The notes under the pieces: model-generated
The model's database searches: none
Seen by the model: the letters and a program-made list of their open reading frames with translations, nothing else
Told to the model about the DNA's origin: nothing
Part shown: piece after piece, positions 24,917 to 36,329 of the stretch
Layout of the letters: each line of letters starts with the position of its first letter
Position numbering within the stretch: position 1 is the stretch's first letter
Program-made: the position numbers and the translations under genes
Assembly (NCBI RefSeq): GCF_037975245.1
Contig: NC_092568.1
Coordinates: 36,084,001 to 36,148,000 of the forward strand
Direction of reading: 5' to 3'
Source: Apostichopus japonicus
Taxonomy: Eukaryota; Echinodermata; Holothuroidea; Aspidochirotida; Stichopodidae
DNA: 64,000 nucleotides

Positions 24917-27209
24917 TCGACACAAACCCATTTTAATGTCACATATATGGCATATAGCCTGGTGCGGCTGCTTTTGGAAATTGAGGATAAGGACATATAT
25001 ATAAATAACCTGTATCATAAAGGTCGCCGTGAAAGCACTTCAGGGTGTGGGGTACTGAGCAATGAAACAAGTAGGATCGTTCTTTCCAATGGCGCTGTCT
25101 TTCACTATATACAAATAAATGTTGGATTTTGTTTCTTTATTGCAATTTTTAGATCAGTGATGGAAAGCTATTCAGTAATTAAAATAAATGTTTATACAAA
25201 ATTTAAAAAAATGTTGTACTGCATCCGTAATACACTCTCCCTAACTTACCATTAAGATATATATTGATATGTGATCATAATTTAAGTTTTAGTATATTTT
25301 TTTTTATTGGTGTCTAATTGTTTTTGGTTTATACCCTTGGGAGATACCAATTCAGAAATATGTGAGAATAGAGTTAATGACCTTTTTTCAATCCCTAATC
25401 AGTACTCTGGTGAATCGGTAACAGTGAGATATTAACCTCTGTATTGCGGGTTCCAAGTTATGCAGAGTTCGCTGTTACCCGTCTCAATCTGAAAATTCCC
25501 TTTGCCCGACCCCACAAGAATAGGTAACAATGGAGACATTCGCGCAAATTTCAGGTGTTGAGTTCTGTAACCGAACAACGAAAGAATTATGACTTCCTTT
25601 ACATTGTCTTTTGTTATTGTTCAAGGTATGGATTTACAAAGCAGAAATATCAAAACATTATACAACTAAGAACTTTCTTCTCTTCTTATAATTTAGGGTA
25701 TAACATACATAACAAACTACAGATGTTAAATATAAAATAGTATATATAAGATATGAACATTAATGACAATTTGATTCGTTAAGATAGGGCAGAATTGGCA
25801 CATATTTTAAAGTGCTACCCATAATACCTCCCACCCCCCTCTCCCCGCTCCCCTCCCCTGTTGACACAGTTATTCATCTTTTGTGGTTCGTTTTCCAGTA
25901 TAGCTATCTATGTCTGTATACATTATGTGATAGGTTAAACATAAATGCCAAAAGTATGGAAATGCAATCACAACTCATTCCTGACGTCATTTTCCTTTTT
26001 CCGGGATGACGTCATCCTCGACATTTAAAGGTCACTAGCTGATCAGTATTGCTTTAAAATTTCAGTGTGCTAAAAATAGTATAGTCTTTTTAAGGAGCGC
26101 ATTTCTGGGGGCTCTACATCTTTAAATTATTCTTAGACATTCAGAAGTTTTCAATTTTAACCAACAAAATCTCCTTGTGAATACAATTGCATTGATTCGG
26201 GGCTTGAACGGCTGATTACAGTGTAAATGTAGGTGACCATTACCTGACTTTGTAGATTGGCTATATTTTGAGGTAATATAATAAATCGAGGTAAATAGCG
26301 AGACTTCTTAACTACAGGTATAGTTGTCGTAACGCAATGAATTAATTGACCTCCACAATAAATGCATCACTTTCCCAAGCCAGCTATTCCGTATATAGGT
26401 TGTTTTTTCACTGACATGAATTATCCCCGATTTGATAGCTGATGCCTTGGACTACTATGACACATATAACTATAACCAAACATAACCGATTACATATTGA
26501 GCTAGAAGAGGTGAAATTTTAGTATAGTACTCCCTCACCTATCTGTCAACCCTCGCTGCCAAATCTTCCTGATTCACCCAGGAATTCTCAATTGCTTTAA
26601 AACTTCTTTAATCCTACTGATTTTTTATTTTATTTTTATGTTCGACATATTTTACATCATAAGTGTACTATCGTCGAGATAAACCAAAATCCCGCTTATT
26701 TTATGCACAACAAAAGCGAGTACTTTATTTGCGTTTTTTCAAAGTGATGAATTATTTCCACTTGCCCTACAAAAGTGTTCTCACAGTGATGGTTATTATT
26801 ATGAAAGATGACATTAGCAAAAAATCATTTTCTAGTTCGCCCATATAGGATCTTTTATACGGCGAGCCAAACTAGGTTATTTCTGTATTGGTACATAGTT
26901 TGCAGTAGTAAGAATTTATTATAATAGTTTTAAAATTCTACAGACAGAAAAAAATATATAAAATAACTATTAATGGATATTAGTTAAGATCTTTTAGAAT
27001 ACAGATGGCGCAAATGTCTGACGCTGAACTTCATTTGTTTTGCTATGGCTCAAAATTTTTAGAATTTTAAGAATTATCATGTCAGAAAAAAAATGAAAAA
27101 TGAAGTTGGAAAGTCAACCATGGTTACATTGTTGCAAAGTACTGTGGCTTCTGACCGGCATCCTCCCCCTCCCCCCCCCCCTCCCTCACCCCCAACACCC
27201 AGCAAATGG
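24917..27209. other. No gene seen; paired CRE-like palindromes
   Basis: TGACGTCA occurs at 25982-25989 and 26007-26014, 25 bp apart, with TTCCGGGA between. This matches a CREB/ATF site pair by consensus, but no nearby gene or start site supports a role. C-rich tracts lie at 25828-25860 and 27165-27190. Confidence 0.35.
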
Positions 27210-27636
27210 TTCTATATCAGGGTTGTCCAACCTACGGCCCGCGGGCCACAGTCCGGCCCGCCGCAGGGTTGCATCCGGCCCGCCAGAGATGCTTGAACGG
27301 TGCGAAATTTTAGTGAGCAGATTTATTGATAACAATTTGAAGCTATATAATCAATCATTCGAACCTTCTGGGTCCAAAAAAATGCATACAGGTCAGTTAA
27401 TTTGTGTGACACTCTCAGTGGAGTGGGGGGGGGAGGGGCGGTTGTACTTTATTCATCTCTTTTATCAGGAAGGAAAATAAATCAGTGCGCTCCGCGCGCA
27501 GTGCTTACATTTTATTGCCTTGGGCTTCGGTCAAAAAATCGAAAAATCAAGTTTAGGGTTCATGCGGCCCCCTCCTTCATCATAATCATTCCATGTGGCC
27601 CTCCTCTGCAAAAGGTTGGACGACCCTGTTCTATAT
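27210..27636. mobile_element. hAT-superfamily MITE with perfect 8-bp target duplication
   Basis: The element at 27218-27628 (411 bp) starts CAGGGTTGTCCAACCT and its right end, read in reverse complement, is CAGGGTCGTCCAACCT: 16-bp terminal inverted repeats with one mismatch. It is bracketed by identical TTCTATAT at 27210-27217 and 27629-27636. An 8-bp duplication plus CAGGG termini is the established signature of hAT transposons. Just inside the left end, CGGCCCGC-type motifs recur three or four times and GCGGCCCCC/GTGGCCCTCC lie near the right end; such subterminal repeats are typical transposase binding sites. The interior has no transposase frame, so movement would need an autonomous hAT elsewhere. 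The perfect duplication implies a relatively recent insertion. Confidence 0.93.
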
Positions 27637-28878
27637 GGATCGCCAAGAACCACAAGCTGTTTAGCTTTATTGGTTTCCTCAATGTTTAGAACCCCTTTCT
27701 ATCTCAAAATTTCTTTGTCTCTCTTGACCAGTTTAAATGATTAAGGTATGTTTTATTACAAAATTACAAATTACATTTTATAATTAACAAAAGAGTACCC
27801 CACTGGTTTCTCTAACCCAATCAAGTTATCCGTACTCCTTAATGAGGGTTAAATTAATGAACTAAACTCCCCAATCAAGTCATATATATGTTTCTCATAT
27901 TTCGTTAAAAAGGTATTTGTTTAAAGTTTGAAAATGGGTTTTGCACTTTCTAACATATGTTTCGTACATACCAGAAAAGGTTCAAATCAGCTGCAGGGTT
28001 TTATGTTCAACATGTTTACCGTACCTGCATATTTGAATAGGCCCAATATAATATATATTTCTAGTTAATATAATTTCAATGAGGATATTTAATTAGCAAT
28101 TATAATGCCCACACATCCCATTACATTTATGACATTATGTATACTGTCGCAATGCTTTGCATGTGTTTGTGTTTAATTACTTGACTGAATCTCATATGAA
28201 ATGAGGTACAGTTAAGTATAGTATTTTTTAGTAACAAAACTCAACCAGACACACTGATTTGCTGATATGTCGTTAACGCTTTCTCTCCCAAATACTTGTT
28301 TAATGTTAGCAATATCCAAACGAAATACTTCTCTTCTGTTGTATCTCAACCATGCAGATCATAACGACACACACACACACATATATACATATATACTTCG
28401 TAAGATTCAGCGAACATCTATAAACATGGCAGTTCCATTAGCTTGATTGTTGCACGTTTTACAGCACTAGTACCATAATACAGTATTTTGAAGACCCGTT
28501 AACCCATACTTCGGGTCATATGTCCCTCAATTAAACAGCAGAGATTGCCCCAACACGCACACACACTGGGAATGTGTTGTATCTCCTATATCTTTGTAAT
28601 GCAATATATTGGTTACGTTAACACCGCACAGTTGGATCTAACGCCTGCTTTAGCATACGCTACGTGTGTGATGGTAGCAACGCACGCACTCAAAATGAAT
28701 GTTCCAGTCAACACCTGTCCGGTACTGCGTTCCCCTTTAATTATTGTAAGTGCTTGCTTTATTGCTTAAGAAAACAAGCGCCAAGATACCATATGCTTTC
28801 CGCCTTACAACACGCAGTGACCAATAATGCTAACTCTACGATCACAAACACACACATACAACCTATTCCGTACCTGGG

Positions 28879-28880
<2 letters not shown>
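27637..28880. other. No gene seen
   Basis: A short CA/TA microsatellite lies at 28368-28395. Otherwise AT-rich with chance frames. Confidence 0.4.

Positions 28881-28881
<1 letters not shown>

Positions 28882-28958
<77 letters not shown>
28882..28958. repeat. (TA)n microsatellite
   Basis: About 38 uninterrupted TA units; overlapping YIYIY frames on both strands are artefacts. Confidence 0.95.
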
Positions 28959-29304
28959 TATTACTGCAGAAACAATGTAGTCGGTTATTAGGTTTTCTGG
29001 GTAGGGGAATGTTTCGTATTATCACGTCATTTGGTTATTAACGTTTAGCTTTATGGTATATCGTGCGCACACTTCAGAGGTAGATGGTTCTTGCCAAGAG
29101 CTGATTTGAACATTGACCTCCGGTACGTCATATCTATTTTTACGGATAACAATAACGGTAACATTCATCTACATCAAAAATACAGCAATACATATATAAA
29201 AGTGGCAAATAATGTTATCTCATTGTGGCAAAGCGACACCACTTATTGTACAAAAAAGGCTGACTATAACAGAATGTAATTTTTCCTGTAAGTGGAAGAT
29301 GACG

Positions 29305-29430
29305 AAGGGGGACGGGGACGGGGACGGGGATGGGGACGGGGACGGGGATGGGGACGGGGACGGGAACAGACGGGGACGGGGACGTGGCGAGGGACGGGGA
29401 CGGGAAGGGGACAGGGAGGGGAAAGGGGTC
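29305..29430. repeat. (GGGGAC)n hexanucleotide array
   Basis: About 20 imperfect GGGGAC/GGGGAT units, with AGACGG and GTGGCGA interruptions near 29370-29390. The + strand has a dense series of G4 tracts, so it is strongly G-quadruplex-prone. Gly-Asp and Pro-Ser repeat frames over it are low-complexity artefacts. Confidence 0.92.
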
Positions 29431-31074
29431 ATTAGTCAGCCCCCACGAACACGTTACAGGGAGCGCTAAGTGAACTTTTTCAATTACTGTATCTAAGAGG
29501 ATACTATTTAATAACAAAGGGTGTAACAATGAACTCGGTAATTAGCGGATGTGCTGTGAGGCTCATGGCATTTACAAAACATGTTTAATCGTGATAATAA
29601 GCACGTCATTCTCCACAGGGGGAAAGTATGAGAAGGTCATAAATAAAACGAGTACAGTGGCGGGATATTATGTTATTGTGATAGGTATCTGGTTTAATGT
29701 AAATAAACAGAATGTGTCTCTCATTTTTTAAATTAATATATCTTTTCAAGTTTAGAGAGTTATTATATACTACATTTTAAAGAAACATTGACATTTAAAC
29801 ATATTAAAATGAGGCACCTTTCCATCTGGTTTATGTCAGACGGTTAATTAAACAACATGTTTTAAATGAATTAATAGAAAAAAGTTGCTGTCAAAAACAT
29901 GTAATTTGTGTAAGTCATATAACGCATTTGCCTTTGCGCACTATGAGAGCATTTTGGTGATCACCATGGTTACCAGAAGACAATTAAAATACAAAAGTTC
30001 GAACCTGAAATAAGTTGGAAATTCGTTGGGTTCTTAATTTTTTGACATCTAACTGTTTTACATCGTTATAGACCACCCGTCGATATGTTTAACGCTATAG
30101 GCTTCTAGACAAGCAGACTTAAAAAAATCAATTTATTTAATATTTTATATCTTTATGATTTTCCCTGATTCGGCAACTTTGATCATTAGGCGCCTCATCA
30201 AATATTGATTTCATTGAGTTAAGTAACTAATTAAGTATTATTTATTTTCAACAGTTACATGTTACCTTGCTTATATACATAATTAAATACATCAGCTAAC
30301 ATTGAACCTGGATTGTATAATTCAAATGTTACAGATTAAGATAACGGGTTGACCGTGTATGAAGAAACATAGTGCAGCATTAAAAATTAAAATTTGTTGA
30401 GTTCAATTTCCGCTAATAACCTTTGAACTACTTTAATATATAGATATAAAATATGAATATATGACACTGTTAATACATGTGACATAGGCCGACTACTTAC
30501 AGCGACACAAATTGATAACGATTTTAATCAAATTAAAACCATCCGTGCAGATGCTTTAATCCAATTTCTCTCATAAAAGCCCTTCGTTTTAAATTTACAG
30601 ACTCGAATACGGAGAGGGTATAGCATCATTCGATGCCATGCTCTACCAACCATCTTCAACAATCTTTGAAGACATTTTTTTTTCTCCAAGAGCTATCACG
30701 TTTGATTACATTTTTACGGCGTATAAAATATTGTTACAAATTTGTAAGGTTTAGTAAACTCTTGGGACCAGACCAAGCTGGTAAATATAATTTAGAGAGA
30801 GTAAAAGCTGTCCTATAAGACTGCTATAGCGAACATTCGCATGCTCCCAATACCATGGAGAGATCCAGAAAAGATGCCTATGAAAAACTTAAAATCACAT
30901 TGTCAATGAATATTTATAATAACTATTATTTGAATTAAATTTGTGGGTCTGTCTGCGCAAGGGGGAAAAAACAAAACTTAACAATATTTTTGTATTTCAA
31001 TTGACTATATATTAGTTTATTGGGCAAATGATTGGTTTTAATTGTCTTCTGCGTTTAGCTACTATCAATTGCTA
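29431..31074. other. No gene seen
   Basis: AT-rich, with no frame above about 61 codons and no repeat recognised. Confidence 0.45.
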
Positions 31075-31080
31075 TAATGG

Positions 31081-31367
31081 GTACATGTACTCTTTGTAAG
31101 GAAAGTAAACACACAAACGGCATACATTGATAACTTTATGGATGCATAAACACGCAGTGTAATACTGTGAAGCCTTTGAAATATCTCCAGTTGCTTTGAA
31201 ATACTACATAAAACGGCGTGTACATGCACTCTTTGTAAAGATAGTAAACACACACATACGGGCAAGCATTGACAACTTTATGAATGCATAAACACGCTGT
31301 GTATACTGTGAAGCCTTTCAAATATCTCCAGTTGCTTTGAAATACCATATACGGCGTGTATGCTACC
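31081..31367. repeat. Tandem duplication, about 140-bp unit, two copies
   Basis: Copy 1 starts at GTACATGTACTCTTTGTAA (31081) and copy 2 at GTACATGCACTCTTTGTAA (31220), a 139-bp period. Both contain AACTTTATG-ATGCATAAACACGC, CTGTGAAGCCTTT, and TATCTCCAGTTGCTTTGAAA. The minus-strand frames over them repeat an FQSNWRYLKGFT-type phrase because of the duplication, with no known domain. Confidence 0.85.
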
Positions 31368-33565
31368 CGTATCACCTACATCATGCAAAGAGAAAAGTTC
31401 GCATAACAACTCTGATGAAAAACAGGAGTAACAAACCGACCTTGAACACAAATATACCAGTGAATTATTCAGTTGCATGAAATCCAAAAGTATTCCAATC
31501 GAGATCATATTAATATGCAGCTGTACTTTTATGTCAAGCTGCAATTCCCTTTTACTGACAGTATGCGCAGTATGGATTTACTGTTTCTAATACATCAATG
31601 TTCCAAAACTGTTCATACTGTCAGTACAAATGCTGTGAAGATATTGAGATGAAACGACATGTGAGGACATATAGTAGAGCGGTACTACCATTAGAAAATT
31701 GTCCCAATTGGCGGTCCAAACAGTGAATAAAGTACGCTGTACTATGATTGAGACAAATTGAAGTGAATTATTAACTTGGATGCAATCCAAATGTGCTAAG
31801 CCTGTTATCTTCTCTTTTTTTTTCTAATCAAGCCAACATCTAACGTGATTAATAATCAACGTTTGCAATCACATAAGCACTGAGCCAACACGAGATGATA
31901 TCATCACAGTTTCCTCATTAATGATACATGTTTGCTAAATGCGGAATGTTACTTATGGACGATACGAACTGATTGGCTGTAACATTATCAGCAGTAGACG
32001 TAACGAGGAAACGTGTGCCATTATATCCATCGTGAACAAAACCTAACGTTTTTGACGAGACAACAAAATGTAAATATAATTGAGCAACAACCATATGTCT
32101 GTAGTTGCTATAGGCCTGAAATGAAGGCCAGTTTCGTAGATAATGTAGGTCACACCATAGTGCTATAGTTCCATGTTCACACTGCACACTGACTACATGG
32201 TAATTATAACAATTTTATGTGTGTTTTTAACCAGTAGAGTATAGTATAGCACATTTATGTAATTTACCTTTAAATTGTAGCACTCTACTAAATTACTTCC
32301 CCTTCTTCCTCTCTTGTCTTCCTCTCATTATGTTTGTTTTCTTTGTCGTAAATAAGAACATTAAAAAAAATGTTTTATACTGCTAAAAATAGATCTTAAG
32401 GACATACTATGGAATGACGTAAAGGTATTTATCAAATCTCCCAAGACAATATGTGTTTGGAGAAGTAATGTGTATATATGTATGTATATCTATATATATA
32501 TGGGATCAAAAATTTATACTATCATTTTTGCTTTTTTGCTTTTTTTTTTGCTCTTTTTTTTATCACTTATCAACGTCACCGTAGATTAATCTATGCACGT
32601 GTACTTTACAACAAAGATCTTAATATTGCACAGTAGCTACATTACGCCTATGTTTGTTTTTGTTAGACAGTAAATACATGATTTAACACCTCCCTACATG
32701 AATAATGGAAGAGGCTAAGATTAAAATCATTACCAGCTACCAAAGAACGGAGCGAGAAAATTGATTGGGTGTTCGTTGCAACGAATGAGAGAGAGAGACT
32801 GAGATATATCAGCGAGAATGAGAGAGGCCGAATCGTTCGTTGATTACCATGGTATAGGCTATCTAGTCGCATAGACTCTGTTGCGGCTCGGCAAACTGTG
32901 GATGTCCTCATTTATTTCGTATGTAACAAATCAAGAGGGAATCAATACGAGTCGGGGAATGAATACATTCATTTTGAAAATGAGCCTGATACTATTTGTG
33001 ATTGCACTCGGGCGGCCTTTAAGATAACCGATTTCGGAAAATTTTGTGGATACTTTTTCTCTCTCTCTTTTTTTTTTTCTTTTTTTTTCCTTTTTGTTTT
33101 TTTGATACGCGGAACTTTTTAGTTTGTTTGTTTGATATATGAAACGGAAGGTGTATATTTCCAATCTGATGAAAACATCTTTATTAAAACTTTCAACATT
33201 TTTTTTTTATTAAATCGAAACTGGATGATACGGATTCTGTTTTCCTCTTCTTTGATTCTTTCTGATGACCTTTGATTGGATTAAATATTCTGGAATAAAT
33301 TCATATTTAATGACGTGAAATATTATGTAAGTTGTTTTCTTTCATTTTCTTTAAAAACAAATTAATTACCTTAAGAAAAATGTCGTATTGTCTGTTTTGT
33401 TTATCACTGGCATTGTTTTCATGTTATGTGTTGCCCATGCCAAAATGTGCCCGATCATTAATGTAAACATTATGTTTCACGTTAACGTTAGTTCCTTGGA
33501 TTAGTTGATCTATTCGTTAGTACCGTGAACACCAAGTTACCAACGCAGCAATTAACCTCTCGCAT
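31368..33565. other. No gene seen
   Basis: Weakly repeated phrases occur at about 31470-31500 and 31755-31790 (GTGAATTATT...ATG.AATCCAAA). T-rich tracts lie near 32520-32560 and 33055-33120. No gene supported. Confidence 0.4.
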
Positions 33566-33640
33566 AGGTGACCTGTCACACAAGGCACACGTGCCACACG
33601 TGTCACACATGTCACAAATCTGGCCTTGCCATACTGATGT
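33566..33640 (+). repeat. Local duplicated segment, copy 1 (interrupted by SINE C)
   Basis: AGGTGACCTGTCACA at 33566 and CATGTCACAAATCTGGCCTT further on match the sequence at 34176-34225. Weaker similarity resumes right of the SINE, around 33990-34025 versus 34240-34275. Confidence 0.6.
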
Positions 33641-33960
33641 GATAATAATAATAATAAGAATACTCGATTTTTATATAGCGCTTTATACCAGCAGTAGGTC
33701 TCAATGCGCTTTACAGATGGTATATTACCCCTGGTCAATGATAACCTGTCCCAGAGACAATCCCTCCAGGCGGCTGCAGTTATATACTGCGGCTAATGAC
33801 AAGTTACCTCACAGGTACCCGTTTAACCCCTGGGGTGGAGGGAGGCAATTGAGATAAAGCATCTTGCCCAAGGACACAACGTAATGAACTAGGCAGGAAT
33901 CGAACCAGCAACCTTGGATCACGAGTCCGACGCCTTAGCCAGTTGTCTACCACGCTCTCC
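33641..33960 (-). mobile_element. tRNA-derived SINE, family C, with an L2-like LINE tail
   Basis: Minus strand, about 320 bp. The head at 33960-33890 reads GGAGAGCGTGGTAGACAAC, TGGCTAAGGCG (box A) and GGTTCGATTCC (box B), a Leu/Ser-like tRNA start. The body contains GTGTCCTTGGGCAAGATGC and GGGATTGTCTCTGGGACAGG. The 3' end reads AAAGCGCATTGAGACCT, then TAAAGCGCTATATAAA, then (ATT)n. That tail matches the 3' end of the LINE at 6930-6990, which points to mobilisation by that LINE clade. A possible TGTGATA duplication flanks it (33638-33644 and 33962-33968). The central body may place it in a conserved-core SINE superfamily (V-, Deu- or Meta-SINE type), but I cannot check that. Confidence 0.85.
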
Positions 33961-34175
33961 GTGTGATATTGCCTTTCAGTGCACAATTTACCTGTTTTTC
34001 TATCATTGCTTTCAATGTTTCTGCAATGAAGCCTCTTTTTTTTCTGCCAAGACATTAACCCTGCAGTCGTCAAAGTAACGCTTTGCTTCACCATGACGTG
34101 TCTTGTTTTAAGTCTATTCCATTCATGTAAGTGCAACACACGTTTACCAAGTAGCAGTTAAACATGTCATGACAC

Positions 34176-34275
34176 AGGTGACCTGTCACAAATGTCACAA
34201 ACCTGGTTTTGCTATCCTGACGAGTGCGTATTTTTGCAGTCACCGTTTTTACTTTCATTATCTACATTTTTTGCT
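34176..34275 (+). repeat. Local duplicated segment, copy 2 (no SINE)
   Basis: AGGTGACCTGTCACA, AATGTCACAAACCTGG and TTGCTATCCTGACG repeat the sequence left of SINE C. This copy lacks the SINE, so it may preserve the empty site. Confidence 0.55.
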
Positions 34276-36131
34276 TCCTAACCACAATAAATACTGAAAT
34301 AGGCAAACAACTTGTCAGCTAGTGTATATTTGCTTTGGGACTTGGCTTTCCATTCCTAGTATCCAATTTGAATACTGAGATAATGTTAAATTGGTTACAT
34401 TAATTGCATTCATTGTTTTTTTGTTAACACCCCTTACTATTTATCGTAAAGATGTCACATACTTAGGAGCTGTGTTTGCACTCTACATTGTGAAAGGTAT
34501 TTTGGCTCTTATACTCGACATAATTTTTGGTGCATAATTAATCTTTCGTTTTCTCTGAAATTGAAAAGCAGCATTAGTTCGTTCTTGTTCTAGTGACATT
34601 TTGTTTGCCTCTCGTTTTGTTATTAAACTGTAATTTCTCTATCTAACCCAAAAAATTCCCTTGCGACTGTTAATTAAATGAATGAAGCAAGTTTAAGTTC
34701 ATCTCTGACGTACTTTCTCTTTGGCAGAAACTTTATGCATATTCATGTTTTGTATTAGACACGTTTATCAAGAACACAAGAAATAATGGTACTGCTGTAA
34801 AACGGCTTTTACGATTTGAATGAGGTCAAACAGTATTTTAAAGCCATCCAAAAGGGATTTTTTCTTTCTTATTGTGAAATGAAAACAAATAACAATAGAG
34901 GATTTGTAAGGTCAAGTTATAATTCTTAATTCTTCACGTCTACTGCCACTTGTAGAGATTTGTTTTTTAATTTTGAGAAATTTTCTTTAAAATTTACTCA
35001 AAATATGAATTTTAACAGAGAGATGTTCATTCAGGTTACAAACCCTTGAAGTGGAGATTTGAGTTTTAGAGGGAGTTATCAAAACAAAATGGCTGACCAG
35101 TAAAACAAACAATAAAGTGAAGACTATTGTTGAAAATCATCCATTTATCATGATGTTATGGTGCTTTATCTACATGTCAAACCACCAGAGACAACTGGAT
35201 TGCATATACCTGTATATTACTATAGCCTTGAATATTAAGCATAAACTGATTATACATGAATACATTCTTATATGTATTTAAAGTATGATTATCTCTTGAA
35301 ACTTCCTATCCTTTTCTGGTTATATCGTATGAACATAGGTATGATACCTGGTTACATAATGTGTAGGGTTATGTGGCTCCTGCCTGACATTTATAGTTAT
35401 GAAAAGCTTAAAAGTATTTATCAACATCTAATTAGGGCTGGAGAGGTATCTCGGTATATCAAAGTCAAATTCTAATGTTCTAATATAACTGGTTCGAATT
35501 TCATTCTACCTCGGACCCTCCTAAAGTCGTTACTCGAAAGGGGTCCATGTTATGCAAGTATAATGATGAAAATACCCTCTGTTTGAGGACGCTCCAAAAC
35601 TAGACTTATGAATAAATATTATATATACGATTTTGAACTTACTTTTGCCTCTAAAAATGTATCCTTTCGATTAAGGTAAAACATATGTGTCACTACATGC
35701 CATTATATAATCACCATGATTAGCGTACTGGAAGTAAACATTTGATTGTCTTTATTAATTATTAATATTCAGTCAATATTTATCATCTTTATAAACGCTG
35801 GGATTGAATTTGACGTCTGACATAATATAGTAGTTTTGGTTTTGCGCGGGGAAGGGGGGGGCGGGGTGCTTTCGCATCTAGTGATAATTTTGGTAAAATA
35901 TTATGTCTACCACTGCAAAGAAATGAAAATACTCCCATCGACGATCGGGGAGTTAGATTACTAACAAAATCATCTCGCGCTTTACCGTTTACATATTAAA
36001 GCAAACATTGAAAGTAGGAATATGGGAGCCCCCTGGTGGACTTGAAAGGGTTTTGATTTTTAGTTTTTCGTTGCGAGCGTTACAATAGTTGTTATACCTT
36101 GCTTTGCTATCTTCAAGAAATGATTGCATAT
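34276..36131. other. No gene seen
   Basis: AT-rich; a G-run tract is at 35848-35867. A 67-codon frame at 35272-35475 (+) has no recognisable motif. Confidence 0.4.
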
Positions 36132-36253
36132 CGGACAGTGTACTGTAACATTAAGTGTGCTTTATCATATGATTCCATTGTGATTTTAATTTATCTGACT
36201 GTGTATTGTAAAGACTGCTTTATCATATGATTCCATTGTGATGTTAATTTGGA
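36132..36253. repeat. Tandem duplication, 58-bp unit, two copies
   Basis: CTTTATCATATGATTCCATT recurs at a 58-bp offset, with GTGTA-TGTAA upstream and GTGAT-TTAATTT downstream in both copies. Confidence 0.8.
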
Positions 36254-36285
36254 TGATGAATGAAGTGAGTGACAAATAAATGAGG

Positions 36286-36288
<3 letters not shown>

Positions 36289-36326
<38 letters not shown>
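36289..36326. repeat. (TA)n microsatellite
   Basis: About 18 TA units. Confidence 0.9.

Positions 36327-36329
<3 letters not shown>

Noticed and set aside
31065-31790. Overlapping minus-strand frames of 66-88 codons as a gene
   Set aside because: They are explained by the local tandem duplication and carry no domain.
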